DNA from: Bacteroidota bacterium
Lineage (GTDB): Bacteria; Bacteroidota; Bacteroidia; Flavobacteriales_D; Crocinitomicaceae
Direction of reading: 5' to 3'
DNA length: 11,564 bases
NCBI GenBank assembly: GCA_024280195.1
Contig: JAJRQP010000238.1
Span: forward strand, 1-11,564
The notes under the pieces were generated by a model. It saw nothing but the letters and a program-made list of their open reading frames with translations. It was not told the DNA's origin and searched no databases. Shown piece by piece: positions 1 through 7,157 of the stretch (position 1 is its first letter; each line of letters opens with the position of its first letter). The position numbers and the translations under genes are program-made.

Positions 1-27
1 ATTGCAGATATTAGTTAAAATTTATCC

Positions 28-2469
28 CTACTTCTTCCCACCAATTCTCAAATCTATCTTATAATAAAAGATTGGCAAGAACCCTAATTGCTGCTTTTCA
101 GTAATTGGTTCTGCGGTTGGATCTGCAAGATTTGGAGCGTAAGCCAAGCTCAATAGATTCTTAGAGTTGAAAATATTCACTAAATCCAATCCAATTTCAT
201 GGGTTGTTCTCTTGGCGTTAAATTTCCAATTGATTTTCAAATCTGTTCTAAAATAATCGTAAAACTGTCTGTCATTAAAACCAGCATCTTGGAATATTAA
301 ATCATTCTGCGCAGAAGATGCAGCAATGTCAACATAGCCATAGCGTTTTCCTCCTGCACCTGTTATTTTAACACCCAATGAGATAGATTGCTTCTCGTTA
401 ATTTTGAATTCTTTACCAGCAAGAAGGTTAGCAATGTATGTTCCGTTATAAGATGTGTTTCTCAAAACCCCATCACTTCCATAATATTTAGAATCATAAA
501 CCGTCGCTGAAATCAAGAAGAAGAAAGACTTATCAAAGAACTTCTGTAAAGTGACTTCTAGTCCATAGTTGTAACCAGTACCTGTATTTTGTAATTCTTC
601 TGGGAAGAATCGAGAGAATCCACTTCCCATATTTATCAATGAGAATGAAGAGGGAACAACTGTTACCGGAACATTATACAAGTATTGATAATAAGCCTCT
701 GTTTTTAGGGTTAAACTTTTCTTGAAAGCTTTTTCATAACCGACTCCTGAATGGATACTTCGAGTAAAGTCCATATCCATATTCTCGTATACTTTAGCTC
801 CCGTAATAGGATCTGTTTGGTGATACAAATAAGTGTATTGCGGTTGTGCCTGACTGTGCATCCCGGCTCCAATAGAAATCGCTTGGCCTTTCTTTAAGTT
901 CAACTTCCAACCTAAACGAGGTTCTAAAATACTGTAACTGTTGCTCAAACTGTAATATTGATTGTGAACACCGGCCGTAAAAGCCATGTTCTCCGTAATT
1001 CTCCATTTCCACTGAAAGAAAGATTGAATTAATGCTGCTCCGCCTTTATAATCCCATCGGACATCAAATGTATCGTGACTTACAGGTGTGTGTCCTTGCT
1101 GTAAAACAGAATCAATCATATTGTACATCAAGTAATCAACGTTCAATCCTACTTTGATTAAATGACGCTTATTCATTTTATGATTGACGCTGAAATATCC
1201 AGATGCTTTTGAGGTTGCAAATGTATAGTCTAGCAACTTGTATTTATCCAATAAAGTAATGTTATTGTCAGCATCAATACTTCTTACTAAAAAGTCATGT
1301 TGTGCACTTTGTTGCTCATGAGAATAGGCAAATGAGGTCGTAACAAATGTTTTTTCGTTGACGGGTTTTTTGTAGGTTAATCCTCCGACGGCCATTGCAG
1401 TTCCAAAATATTGGTCTCGATCACCTTCTCCATACAATTCTTCAGAATATTCCGTTTGATCGGAGATTACGATATCAATATCACTCGCTCCACCAATTGC
1501 CCATAAAGAAAGAGAACCTCCGTTTTTCAATCTCCAATCAAATTTGAAAGCCCCATCTCCATATACAGGAACAGCATCTGTCCCAAGACTTATCCCCATC
1601 GCACTGAAAAGACTCAGCGTAGAATACCTTCCCATTACCAAATAACTAGAGTTTCCTGATTTACTCATAGGTCCTTCAGCCATTAACTCTGTACCTAAAA
1701 AACCAAATTGACCCGTTAATTCATGATGCTGATTGTTTCCTTTTCGCAATTTTAAATCAAATATCCCAGAAGTTGAATTACCGTATTCCGCTGGAAAAGC
1801 ACTCATAAAGAAGTCCGAATTGCCAAGTATTTTGTTGTTGAGAATGGAAACAGGTCCTCCTGTACTTCCTGCAATGGCAAAATGCGATGGATTTGGAATG
1901 TCAATCCCTTCTACTCTCCACACAACTCCTAATGGTGAATTCCCTCGAATAACAATATCATTTCGGGAATCATCTGCTCCACCAACTCCTGCGAAATTAG
2001 ACGCCATTCTTGCAGGGTCAGAACGCGAGCCAGGATAACGATCTGTCTCTTCTACGCTAAATTGTTGAGCAGAAATTAATGCTAGCTCATTGATTACTTG
2101 TCCTTTTTTTCTAGCAGTAACTGTAACCTCTTCTTGTTCTAAAAAACTTTCTTGCAAAGGAATATTGAGAATCGATTCTTTTCCTGAACGTACCTCTATC
2201 GTTGTTGATTTAGAATCATAGGTTAAGAATTTTACCGTCAATTCATGTTTACCAACAGGAACGTCTTTGATTGTGAAATCACCGTCAATATTTGTTAATG
2301 CTCTGTACTTCGTTGTAGAATCATTGGTGAAAATTTCCACTTTTGCTCCCGTAATTGGGAATTGTGATTCAGAGTCAACTACTTTCCCTCTAACATTCTG
2401 CATAGGTTGGGCAAAAGAAAAATTGACCACCAAAAAAAGAAGAATGGATGTTAATGTATTTTTTATCAT
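28..2469 (-). CDS. TonB-dependent outer-membrane receptor with N-terminal carboxypeptidase-regulatory-like domain
   Basis: 813 residues. A signal peptide (residues 1-20, ending FSFA before Q21) is followed by a carboxypeptidase-regulatory-like beta-sandwich at about 24-110 (VRGKVVD...PITGAKVEI...TNIDGDFTIKDVPVGKHELTV). A plug domain follows at about 115-245 (EEVTVTARKKG, then DIVIRGNSPLGVVWRVEGIDIPNP split around the usual plug positions). The rest is an outer-membrane beta-barrel rich in alternating aromatic strands, ending KIDLRIGGKK. Proteins of this architecture import a ligand across the outer membrane using TonB-ExbBD energy; the substrate cannot be read from the sequence. It is the second gene of a tight unit: the solute-binding lipoprotein gene ends 9 bases upstream, suggesting co-transcription and perhaps a shared substrate. 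It lacks the SusC partner arrangement (no SusD lipoprotein next door). The start is supported by the signal peptide directly after Met. The stop is TAG at 28-30. The family assignment is certain, the ligand unknown. Confidence 0.95.
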   Translation of the reverse strand: MIKNTLTSILLFLVVNFSFAQPMQNVRGKVVDSESQFPITGAKVEIFTNDSTTKYRALTNIDGDFTIKDVPVGKHELTVKFLTYDSKSTTIEVRSGKESILNIPLQESFLEQEEVTVTARKKGQVINELALISAQQFSVEETDRYPGSRSDPARMASNFAGVGGADDSRNDIVIRGNSPLGVVWRVEGIDIPNPSHFAIAGSTGGPVSILNNKILGNSDFFMSAFPAEYGNSTSGIFDLKLRKGNNQHHELTGQFGFLGTELMAEGPMSKSGNSSYLVMGRYSTLSLFSAMGISLGTDAVPVYGDGAFKFDWRLKNGGSLSLWAIGGASDIDIVISDQTEYSEELYGEGDRDQYFGTAMAVGGLTYKKPVNEKTFVTTSFAYSHEQQSAQHDFLVRSIDADNNITLLDKYKLLDYTFATSKASGYFSVNHKMNKRHLIKVGLNVDYLMYNMIDSVLQQGHTPVSHDTFDVRWDYKGGAALIQSFFQWKWRITENMAFTAGVHNQYYSLSNSYSILEPRLGWKLNLKKGQAISIGAGMHSQAQPQYTYLYHQTDPITGAKVYENMDMDFTRSIHSGVGYEKAFKKSLTLKTEAYYQYLYNVPVTVVPSSFSLINMGSGFSRFFPEELQNTGTGYNYGLEVTLQKFFDKSFFFLISATVYDSKYYGSDGVLRNTSYNGTYIANLLAGKEFKINEKQSISLGVKITGAGGKRYGYVDIAASSAQNDLIFQDAGFNDRQFYDYFRTDLKINWKFNAKRTTHEIGLDLVNIFNSKNLLSLAYAPNLADPTAEPITEKQQLGFLPIFYYKIDLRIGGKK

Positions 2470-2478
2470 AAAACGGGT

Positions 2479-4227
2479 TTATTTCTTGGCGATGTTATAG
2501 CTCTTTTTATATTCTTCTATCGTCCAAGGTTTAATATAAACTTTGCTAAAATCAAAGTAATTAAGAGCGTTGAAGTGTAAATTTCTCACATAAGACTGAA
2601 TGATTTGAATATCACCCGTATACCAAAGAGGAATTATCGCAGGATCTTTTAAAAGCTCGACCTCTGCCTTAGAAAAGTTCTCCATTTGGTCTGAAAGCTT
2701 ACTAGAATTGATTGCTTTTTTAAAGAATTCATCAAAAAGAAAGTTTTTGTATCGACCTTTATTAATCATTGATGCTTCGTTTGAATCAGCAGGAATTGAA
2801 CCACTGTAAAAATTCATTAAAAAAGTTTCAGGACTCGGATAATCAGCCGCCCATGCCATTCTAAAAATATCCCCTCTACCATTTGCTCCATCGTCGTTAA
2901 GTTGTTCAAAATTAGAACCATCAATGTTGACATTAATGCCAAGTACTTTAAAAATTTGCTTTGAGAATTCATCCGCAACAGCAGAGTGAACATCATTGAT
3001 ACTGTATCTTAAACTAACGGAACCAAAACCTTCTCCATTAGGATATCCTGCTTGCGCAAGTAATTTTTTAGCAAGTTCAGGATCATATTTGTAGCCGAAT
3101 TCTTTCACTTTTTTGAAATCATACCCTTTTAATGCTCTATTAACAGGAGGAATCAGTCCGTAATACCCCAATTCATAATATTGATTTCTGAGAATATCTC
3201 TACCAATCGATTCTCTATCAATTGCATAGTTAAAAGCTTTCCGAACCAATGCATTTTTGAATCGATCATCTCTCATATTGAAGTAATAAAAATGGGATTC
3301 TAATAAAGGGTTATTGGCTAAAATTAATTTCGGTGCCTCTGTTTTTGTTGCATTAAAATCTTGAATTTTCCCTTCAATCATTCTCGTAATTCGACTCGTT
3401 GGAAGACCTACAATTAAATCAAGTTCTCCATTCTCAAATTCGTCTAATTGTTCCATTTTTCGACTTTGAAAAACAAAAGTTAGTTGATCTAAGTATGGAA
3501 GAGCATTTCCATGATCATCTTTCTTATAATACTCTTCGTTTTTTGCTAATATTAATTTAGCAATATCACCAGGCACGTATTTAGAATATATAAACGGACC
3601 TGTTCCTATCTTATCTGTTTCGTAGCCTTTATCATACAGTTTCTTAGAGACAACATAAGAACAAACGTTTGATAGTTTGTTTAAAAAATTCTTATCCTCA
3701 TGTAGCAATTCTATTTTTAAAACATTCTCACTAACACTTAACCCAGAAATTCTCTCGGCCTCTTGATTATAGAATTTATCAGCCCCTTTTAATAATGATT
3801 TATAAATCATTGTATAGGAGGCAGGGGCAGAATGATCTTCATTGGGCGTACAAGCTAATTCAAAAGAGAAAATAATGTCTTCCATTGTTAACTCTCTGTC
3901 TTCTTCTGTGTTAAAAGCCTTGTGAGGGTGAAACTTAATTCCTTCTCGCATAATAAATTCATACGTTTTTCCGTCCTTACTAACCGACCACTCTGAAGCG
4001 ATTCTTGGAAGAATTTTCAATGTTTTTTCATCCAGCCCAACTAAACCTTCTGAAATTTGGTAGAGAACAGTCGCAGAATAGTAATCGAGCACTTTTCGAG
4101 GTAGGTATGTTGTAGGCTCATTGTCCAGTGCCATTGTGATAGAACCGCCGCTGTATTCAAATTGTTGTTGATTCTTAGTGCACGAAAACAAGAAAAGAAA
4201 CGAAAAAATTAAAAAGGTAAATTTCAT
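2479..4227 (-). CDS. Family-5 extracellular solute-binding lipoprotein (oligopeptide/dipeptide-binding type)
   Basis: 582 residues. The N-terminus is a lipoprotein signal: a hydrophobic stretch followed by the lipobox LFSC, with Cys16 the probable lipidated residue. The rest fits the SBP_bac_5 (DppA/OppA) fold: SEGLVGLDEKTLKILPRIASEW at about 58-80 (shown in part), the family hallmark TYEFIMREGIKFHPH followed by LTMEDIIFSFELAC, then TGPFIYSKYVPGD, and late in the protein FRMAWAADYPSPETFL. Family members bind peptides, sometimes nickel or haem, and hand them to an ABC permease. No permease or ATPase gene is in this window. The gene is first in a unit with the TonB-dependent receptor just downstream, so it may capture the same ligand that receptor imports; this is inference. 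Whether it sits on the outer or inner membrane is not decidable here; Thr-Lys follows the Cys, with no clear sorting rule. The family is secure, the substrate unknown. Confidence 0.93.
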   Translation of the reverse strand: MKFTFLIFSFLFLFSCTKNQQQFEYSGGSITMALDNEPTTYLPRKVLDYYSATVLYQISEGLVGLDEKTLKILPRIASEWSVSKDGKTYEFIMREGIKFHPHKAFNTEEDRELTMEDIIFSFELACTPNEDHSAPASYTMIYKSLLKGADKFYNQEAERISGLSVSENVLKIELLHEDKNFLNKLSNVCSYVVSKKLYDKGYETDKIGTGPFIYSKYVPGDIAKLILAKNEEYYKKDDHGNALPYLDQLTFVFQSRKMEQLDEFENGELDLIVGLPTSRITRMIEGKIQDFNATKTEAPKLILANNPLLESHFYYFNMRDDRFKNALVRKAFNYAIDRESIGRDILRNQYYELGYYGLIPPVNRALKGYDFKKVKEFGYKYDPELAKKLLAQAGYPNGEGFGSVSLRYSINDVHSAVADEFSKQIFKVLGINVNIDGSNFEQLNDDGANGRGDIFRMAWAADYPSPETFLMNFYSGSIPADSNEASMINKGRYKNFLFDEFFKKAINSSKLSDQMENFSKAEVELLKDPAIIPLWYTGDIQIIQSYVRNLHFNALNYFDFSKVYIKPWTIEEYKKSYNIAKK

Positions 4228-4496
4228 TTATTTATTTTAAAAGTAATATTAGGTCGTTTTGCAATTATAATTTCAGTTATAATGGTTGAAAAAACAAAAT
4301 CTAATATACTGTAAATCATTCACATTTTACGATTTCTGAAAAAAAAAGTGTCTCAAATGTTTTTTTTTTGAATAAAACGGGTAATTCAACCAAAAACATA
4401 TTATATTTGTGTGTTATTGGAAGAGATTCGTTTGAACGTAATTTAAAATATTGAGTTCAACCAAACACAAGCTCTTTCTATTATACACTGAAATAA
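4228..4496. other. Divergent intergenic region with A- and T-tracts
   Basis: This region separates the minus-strand solute-binding protein gene from the plus-strand secreted-protein gene. It contains an A9 tract (4339-4347) and a T10 tract (4360-4369) separated by 12 bases, then a TAnnTTTG promoter element for the plus strand at 4402-4409. A ten-base direct repeat TTCAACCAAA occurs at 4385-4394 and 4456-4465, on either side of that element. For the minus-strand gene I find only a poor element (TATAATTG, complement of 4262-4269). No open frame of interest is present. Confidence 0.6.
4402..4409 (+). promoter_or_regulatory. Probable Bacteroidota -7 promoter element (TATATTTG)
   Basis: The sequence TATATTTG is an exact match to TAnnTTTG, the -7 element used by the primary sigma factor of Bacteroidota. 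It lies 87 bases before the ATG of the secreted-protein gene at 4497, giving an inferred leader of roughly 80 bases. No good TTTG -33 box is found at the usual 19-base spacing; the nearest TTTG (4367-4370) is 31 bases away, at the end of a T10 tract. The assignment rests on the -7 match and its position only. Confidence 0.5.
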
Positions 4497-5294
4497 ATGA
4501 AGAATTTAATTTTATCGGGATTGTTTTTTTTCTTAGCAGCTAGTGCTTTCGGAGCTCTTTCTGTTGAAGGAACTTATCAAGGGAAAAACCTATATGTTCA
4601 GAATCCTATGGATGATGAAGGTTTTGGCTATTGCGCCACTAAGGTAACCGTTAACGGAGACATTATGCCTGGTGGAACAAATATGGGGGCCTTTGAGATT
4701 GATTTTTCATTATTTAACATAGCTATTGGTGAACCTGTATTTATTGTTGTTGAACACAACGATGGTTGCAAGCCAAAGATTTTAAACCCTGAAGTTTTAT
4801 TACCAAGATCTACTTACAATGTAGAAAGCATGAATGTTGGTAATGATGGCAAATTGATTTGGTCAACTTCTGGCGAGCAAGGGAAACTACCTTTCATTAT
4901 TGAACAATATCGTTGGAACAAATGGGTGACGATTGGCGAGGTTCAAGGAAAAGGTAGTGGATCAAAAAGTAACTATGAGTTTGTTGTGACACCGCATTCA
5001 GGTGAAAATACAATTAGAATTGCGCAAGTAGATCATTCAGGAACCAAAAGACCTTCGAAAGAGGTTAAATTTACGTCTAGTGTTTCAGTTGTTACTAAGA
5101 CACCAACGAAAGTTAAAAACGAGATTAAATTTATTTCTGGAGGTAAGTCTGCAGAAACAAGATACGAAATTTATGACGCGTATGGTAACATTGTTAAAAA
5201 AGGAGTTGGTTCTTCTGTTAACTGCTCTAATCTTTTAAGAGGTGTTTATTACATCAACTTTGACAATGTCAACGAGAAGTTTATTAAAAACTAA
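4497..5294 (+). CDS. Secreted protein of unknown function with T9SS-like C-terminal domain
   Basis: 265 residues; I do not recognise a named family. A signal peptide covers about residues 1-19 (MKNLILSGLFFFLAASAFG). The segment 22-110 is beta-rich and holds two cysteines, Cys46 (FGYCATKV) and Cys91 (NDGCKPK), that could form a disulfide. Residues about 115-195 look like a fibronectin-III/Ig-like beta-sandwich (KLIWSTSG..., FIIEQYRWNKWVTIGEV, ENTIRIAQVDHSG). After a Thr/Lys-rich linker, residues 208-265 resemble the type A C-terminal sorting domain of type IX secretion cargo: YEIYDAYGNIVKKG, then LLRGVYYINFDN, ending EKFIKN. Such domains direct export across the outer membrane and are then cleaved. 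It is therefore probably cell-surface or released, with a structural or adhesive rather than enzymatic look, since no catalytic motif is visible. The epimerase gene follows after 27 bases, so the two may be co-transcribed although their roles seem unrelated. Confidence 0.85.
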   Translation: MKNLILSGLFFFLAASAFGALSVEGTYQGKNLYVQNPMDDEGFGYCATKVTVNGDIMPGGTNMGAFEIDFSLFNIAIGEPVFIVVEHNDGCKPKILNPEVLLPRSTYNVESMNVGNDGKLIWSTSGEQGKLPFIIEQYRWNKWVTIGEVQGKGSGSKSNYEFVVTPHSGENTIRIAQVDHSGTKRPSKEVKFTSSVSVVTKTPTKVKNEIKFISGGKSAETRYEIYDAYGNIVKKGVGSSVNCSNLLRGVYYINFDNVNEKFIKN

Positions 5295-5310
5295 ATCAGT
5301 TTAATTTTTT
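5288..5310 (+). terminator. Weak hairpin plus T-run after the secreted-protein gene
   Basis: AAACT (5288-5292) can pair with AGTTT (5298-5302) around a five-base loop, followed after AA by six T residues (5305-5310). The stem is short and AT-rich and overlaps the stop codon at 5292-5294. It could attenuate transcription between the secreted-protein gene and the epimerase gene, but it is marginal. Confidence 0.25.
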
Positions 5311-5321
5311 CCTATTAATTG

Positions 5322-5729
5322 ATGATTAAGAAAATTGAACATCTAGGCATTGCTGTGGATAGTATTGAAGAATCAATGAAGGTTTACGAAGCTTTATTGG
5401 GAACGGAATGCTACAAAGAAGAAGAAGTTATTTCTGAAGGTGTAAAAACCGCTTTTATTCATGTTGGAGATTCCAAAATAGAACTTCTAGAAGCAACCAA
5501 TAAAGATTCTGCAATTGCAAAATTTTTAGAAAAAGGGAGGCAAGGTTTTCATCACGTAGCATTTGAAGTAGATGATATCGATGAGGAATTGAAACGATTG
5601 AAAGGTCTTGGGTTTAGATTAATTCATGAATCGGCAAAAGATGGAGCAGATAACAAACGCATCGCTTTTCTCCATCCAAAATCAACGGAAGGTCTATTGG
5701 TAGAATTATGTCAAGAAAAGAGTACTTGA
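5322..5729 (+). CDS. mce: Methylmalonyl-CoA epimerase
   Basis: 135 residues from ATG 5322; a TTG one codon upstream (5319) is less likely. This is a single VOC/glyoxalase-fold protein of the usual epimerase length, cytoplasmic, converting (2S)- and (2R)-methylmalonyl-CoA. It links propionyl-CoA carboxylase and methylmalonyl-CoA mutase in propionate, odd-chain and branched-chain catabolism. The metal ligands of the family are visible: His7 in IEHLGIAVDSIEES, Glu54 in DSKIELLEATN (the position taken by Gln in some characterised enzymes), His78 in GFHHVAFEVDDID, and Glu128 in GLLVELCQE. The full-length match to the characteristic HLGIAV...IELLE...HHVAFEVDDI...LVELCQ pattern separates it from generic glyoxalases. 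Its last 19 bases overlap, tail to tail, the HAD hydrolase gene on the other strand. There is no Shine-Dalgarno sequence, which is usual for this phylum. No mutase or carboxylase gene is in the window. Confidence 0.93.
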   Translation: MIKKIEHLGIAVDSIEESMKVYEALLGTECYKEEEVISEGVKTAFIHVGDSKIELLEATNKDSAIAKFLEKGRQGFHHVAFEVDDIDEELKRLKGLGFRLIHESAKDGADNKRIAFLHPKSTEGLLVELCQEKST

Positions 5730-6331
5730 AGATCTGCCATTTTGTCTAAATGAACCGTTTTTAATCCTATTTGCTTAGCACCGCCAATGTGTTGAATAGA
5801 ATCATCAATAAATAATGTTTTAGAAGGAGTTAATTGATTTTGATTGCAAACAAATTCAAATATTTCTCGATTTGGTTTTCTCATTTTTACTTCGTGAGAA
5901 TAATAAACGGCATCAAACATTGATTGAATTGATCGTTGAGAAACGTTATCCCATTCTTTATCAGCTACATTAATGTGTAATTCATTGGTGTTACTCAGTA
6001 AAAACAATTGGTGTCCTTTTTTTTGAAGAGATTCTATTAAATGAATAGAACTTCGAGGAACATCTTTAATCATAGCATTCCATGCATTGATGACTTGAAT
6101 TTTAGAAGTCCCTTTTGGTAAAAACTCAAGCAATGAATTAACAAAGTTGCTAGAAGTAATTTGTCCCGTTTCTATATCGTTGAACAAATTTGATTGGGCA
6201 GCTTGAGAATACATTTTATCAAAATTAGAAATCCCAAGTGCTTCAAACGCGTCAATCGTTGATTGATAATCGAGATTGATTAACACTCCTCCGTAATCAA
6301 AAATAATTGCCTCAATTTCTTTATCTATCAT
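5711..6331 (-). CDS. HAD-superfamily (subclass IA) hydrolase, YihX-like
   Basis: 206 residues, typical length for a HAD-IA phosphatase. Motif I is IIFDYGGVLINLD with Asp12 as the nucleophile. The residue two places on is Gly14, not the usual acid/base Asp, as in the YihX-type subgroup (FDLGNV in E. coli YihX). Motif II is FLLSNTNE (Ser113, Asn114), motif III is Lys152 in KMRKPNREIF, and motif IV is LFIDDS (Asp176, Asp177). Residues about 20-85 form the helical cap. Members dephosphorylate small sugar phosphates or nucleotides such as glucose-1-phosphate; the substrate here is not predictable. The start is fixed by motif I lying only 11 residues in. It is transcribed divergently from the cyclase-family gene with a 56-base gap, and its 3' end overlaps the epimerase gene by 19 bases. 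Confidence 0.9.
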   Translation of the reverse strand: MIDKEIEAIIFDYGGVLINLDYQSTIDAFEALGISNFDKMYSQAAQSNLFNDIETGQITSSNFVNSLLEFLPKGTSKIQVINAWNAMIKDVPRSSIHLIESLQKKGHQLFLLSNTNELHINVADKEWDNVSQRSIQSMFDAVYYSHEVKMRKPNREIFEFVCNQNQLTPSKTLFIDDSIQHIGGAKQIGLKTVHLDKMADLQVLFS

Positions 6332-6352
6332 GTTTCAAAGAAAAGAAAAAAC

Positions 6353-6382
6353 TTGTAATAATTCTAATTTACACTATATTCG
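6353..6382 (+). promoter_or_regulatory. Candidate promoter of the cyclase-family gene
   Basis: TTG at 6353-6355 (a partial TTTG -33 box) is followed, 19 bases after the T at 6356 begins the spacer, by TATATTCG at 6375-6382, one mismatch from TAnnTTTG. The spacing agrees with Bacteroidota promoters. The start codon at 6388 is only 5 bases past the -7 box, so a transcript from here would be leaderless or nearly so. The short divergent gap (6332-6387) leaves little room for another plus-strand promoter unless it lies inside the HAD gene. Confidence 0.4.
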
Positions 6383-6387
6383 TTCTT

Positions 6388-7140
6388 ATGAAATTACACA
6401 TTGATAATAACAGCTTTATTGACACCTCGAAGCCCCTGGATATTTCAATTCCATTGAGGAATTCTGAGGAGAACCCAAAAGCATGGTATGTATCTGCTCC
6501 TCGTTTTGAAGCAGTCATGACAGATCAATTTACAGGTTCTGTTAAAAAGGGAGGAAATGTTAATTTTAGAAATGTGTTTTTTAACCCGCATGGACATGGA
6601 ACACATACAGAATGTTTAGGACATATTACCGAAGAGGTGTTCTCTGTCAACAAAACCTTATCGGAATATTTCTTCCAATCACAACTCATTTCTATTGAGC
6701 CTAAAGAACTAGTAAGAGAGAATGGAGAAGTTGATTTAGTGATTTTTCCAGAACAGTTGCCAATAATAAATTCTGCTGTCGAAGCACTAATCATAAGAAC
6801 AACACCAAATAAGATGAGTAAAAAATCGATGGATTACTCTGCAACAAACCCACCTTATTTAGATGTTCGATGCGTACAAATCCTACTCGATGCTGGAATT
6901 AAACATTTATTAATTGACCTTCCTTCGGTTGATCGAGAAAACGACAATGGAGAATTAGCTTTTCATCACGCATTTTGGGAGGTTCCAAAGAATCCAAATT
7001 TTGAAAGAACAATTACAGAATTGATTTTTGTTTCGGATGAAATTATAGATGACCACTACGTCTTGAATATTCAGGCGGCACCTTTTGAAAATGATGCAAC
7101 ACCAAGTAGACCCGTTTTATATAAAATAAAAAAGAGCTAA
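6388..7140 (+). CDS. Cyclase family / kynurenine formamidase-like metal-dependent hydrolase
   Basis: 250 residues from ATG 6388. A longer frame back to TTG 6307 would run into the divergent HAD gene and adds 27 residues unlike the family, so I prefer the ATG. The cyclase/KynB-like fold shows its metal-binding signature H-G-T-H-x-E-x3-H at His70, His73, Glu75 and His79 (in NPHGHGTHTECLGH). In bacterial kynurenine formamidase the middle acid is Asp. A second conserved patch is DLPSVDRENDNGELAFHHAFW, where His193 and His194 supply the expected catalytic or metal histidine. Enzymes of this family hydrolyse N-formylkynurenine or cyclic amides and esters. No other kynurenine-pathway gene is nearby, so the narrower function is open. 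It is cytoplasmic (no signal peptide) and probably monocistronic, bounded by a divergent gene and a strong terminator. Confidence 0.88.
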   Translation: MKLHIDNNSFIDTSKPLDISIPLRNSEENPKAWYVSAPRFEAVMTDQFTGSVKKGGNVNFRNVFFNPHGHGTHTECLGHITEEVFSVNKTLSEYFFQSQLISIEPKELVRENGEVDLVIFPEQLPIINSAVEALIIRTTPNKMSKKSMDYSATNPPYLDVRCVQILLDAGIKHLLIDLPSVDRENDNGELAFHHAFWEVPKNPNFERTITELIFVSDEIIDDHYVLNIQAAPFENDATPSRPVLYKIKKS

Positions 7141-7157
7141 TTTCTTAGCTCTTTTTT
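7128..7157 (+). terminator. Rho-independent terminator, probably bidirectional, overlapping the cyclase-gene stop codon
   Basis: A perfect 13-bp stem pairs 7128-7140 with 7145-7157 around a TTTC loop. The core is AAGAGCTAA / TTAGCTCTT, and the right arm ends in six T residues. The TAA stop of the cyclase-family gene (7138-7140) is the top of the left arm. On the minus strand the same stem is also followed by a T-run, so it could stop transcripts arriving from the response-regulator gene. Confidence 0.85.

Noticed and set aside
1733..2038. Plus-strand open frame of 101 codons inside the TonB receptor gene
   Set aside because: It is a shadow frame: the opposite strand encodes the conserved plug domain, and the product has no features of its own.
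28..2469. SusC/SusD glycan-uptake locus
   Set aside because: No SusD-like protein or carbohydrate-active enzyme is nearby; the accompanying lipoprotein is a family-5 binding protein.
5711..6331. HAD protein as inactive because the second motif-I aspartate is missing (Gly14)
   Set aside because: The YihX-type subgroup of HAD-IA phosphatases has the same D-x-G pattern, and motifs II-IV are intact, so loss of activity is not supported.
6307..6387. TTG-initiated N-terminal extension of the cyclase-family gene
   Set aside because: It overlaps the start of the divergent HAD gene, adds 27 residues unlike the family, and a good ATG followed by the family N-terminus exists at 6388.
6388..7140. Tryptophan (kynurenine) degradation cluster around the formamidase-like gene
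   Set aside because: No dioxygenase, kynureninase or monooxygenase gene is present in the window; the cyclase family is functionally broad.
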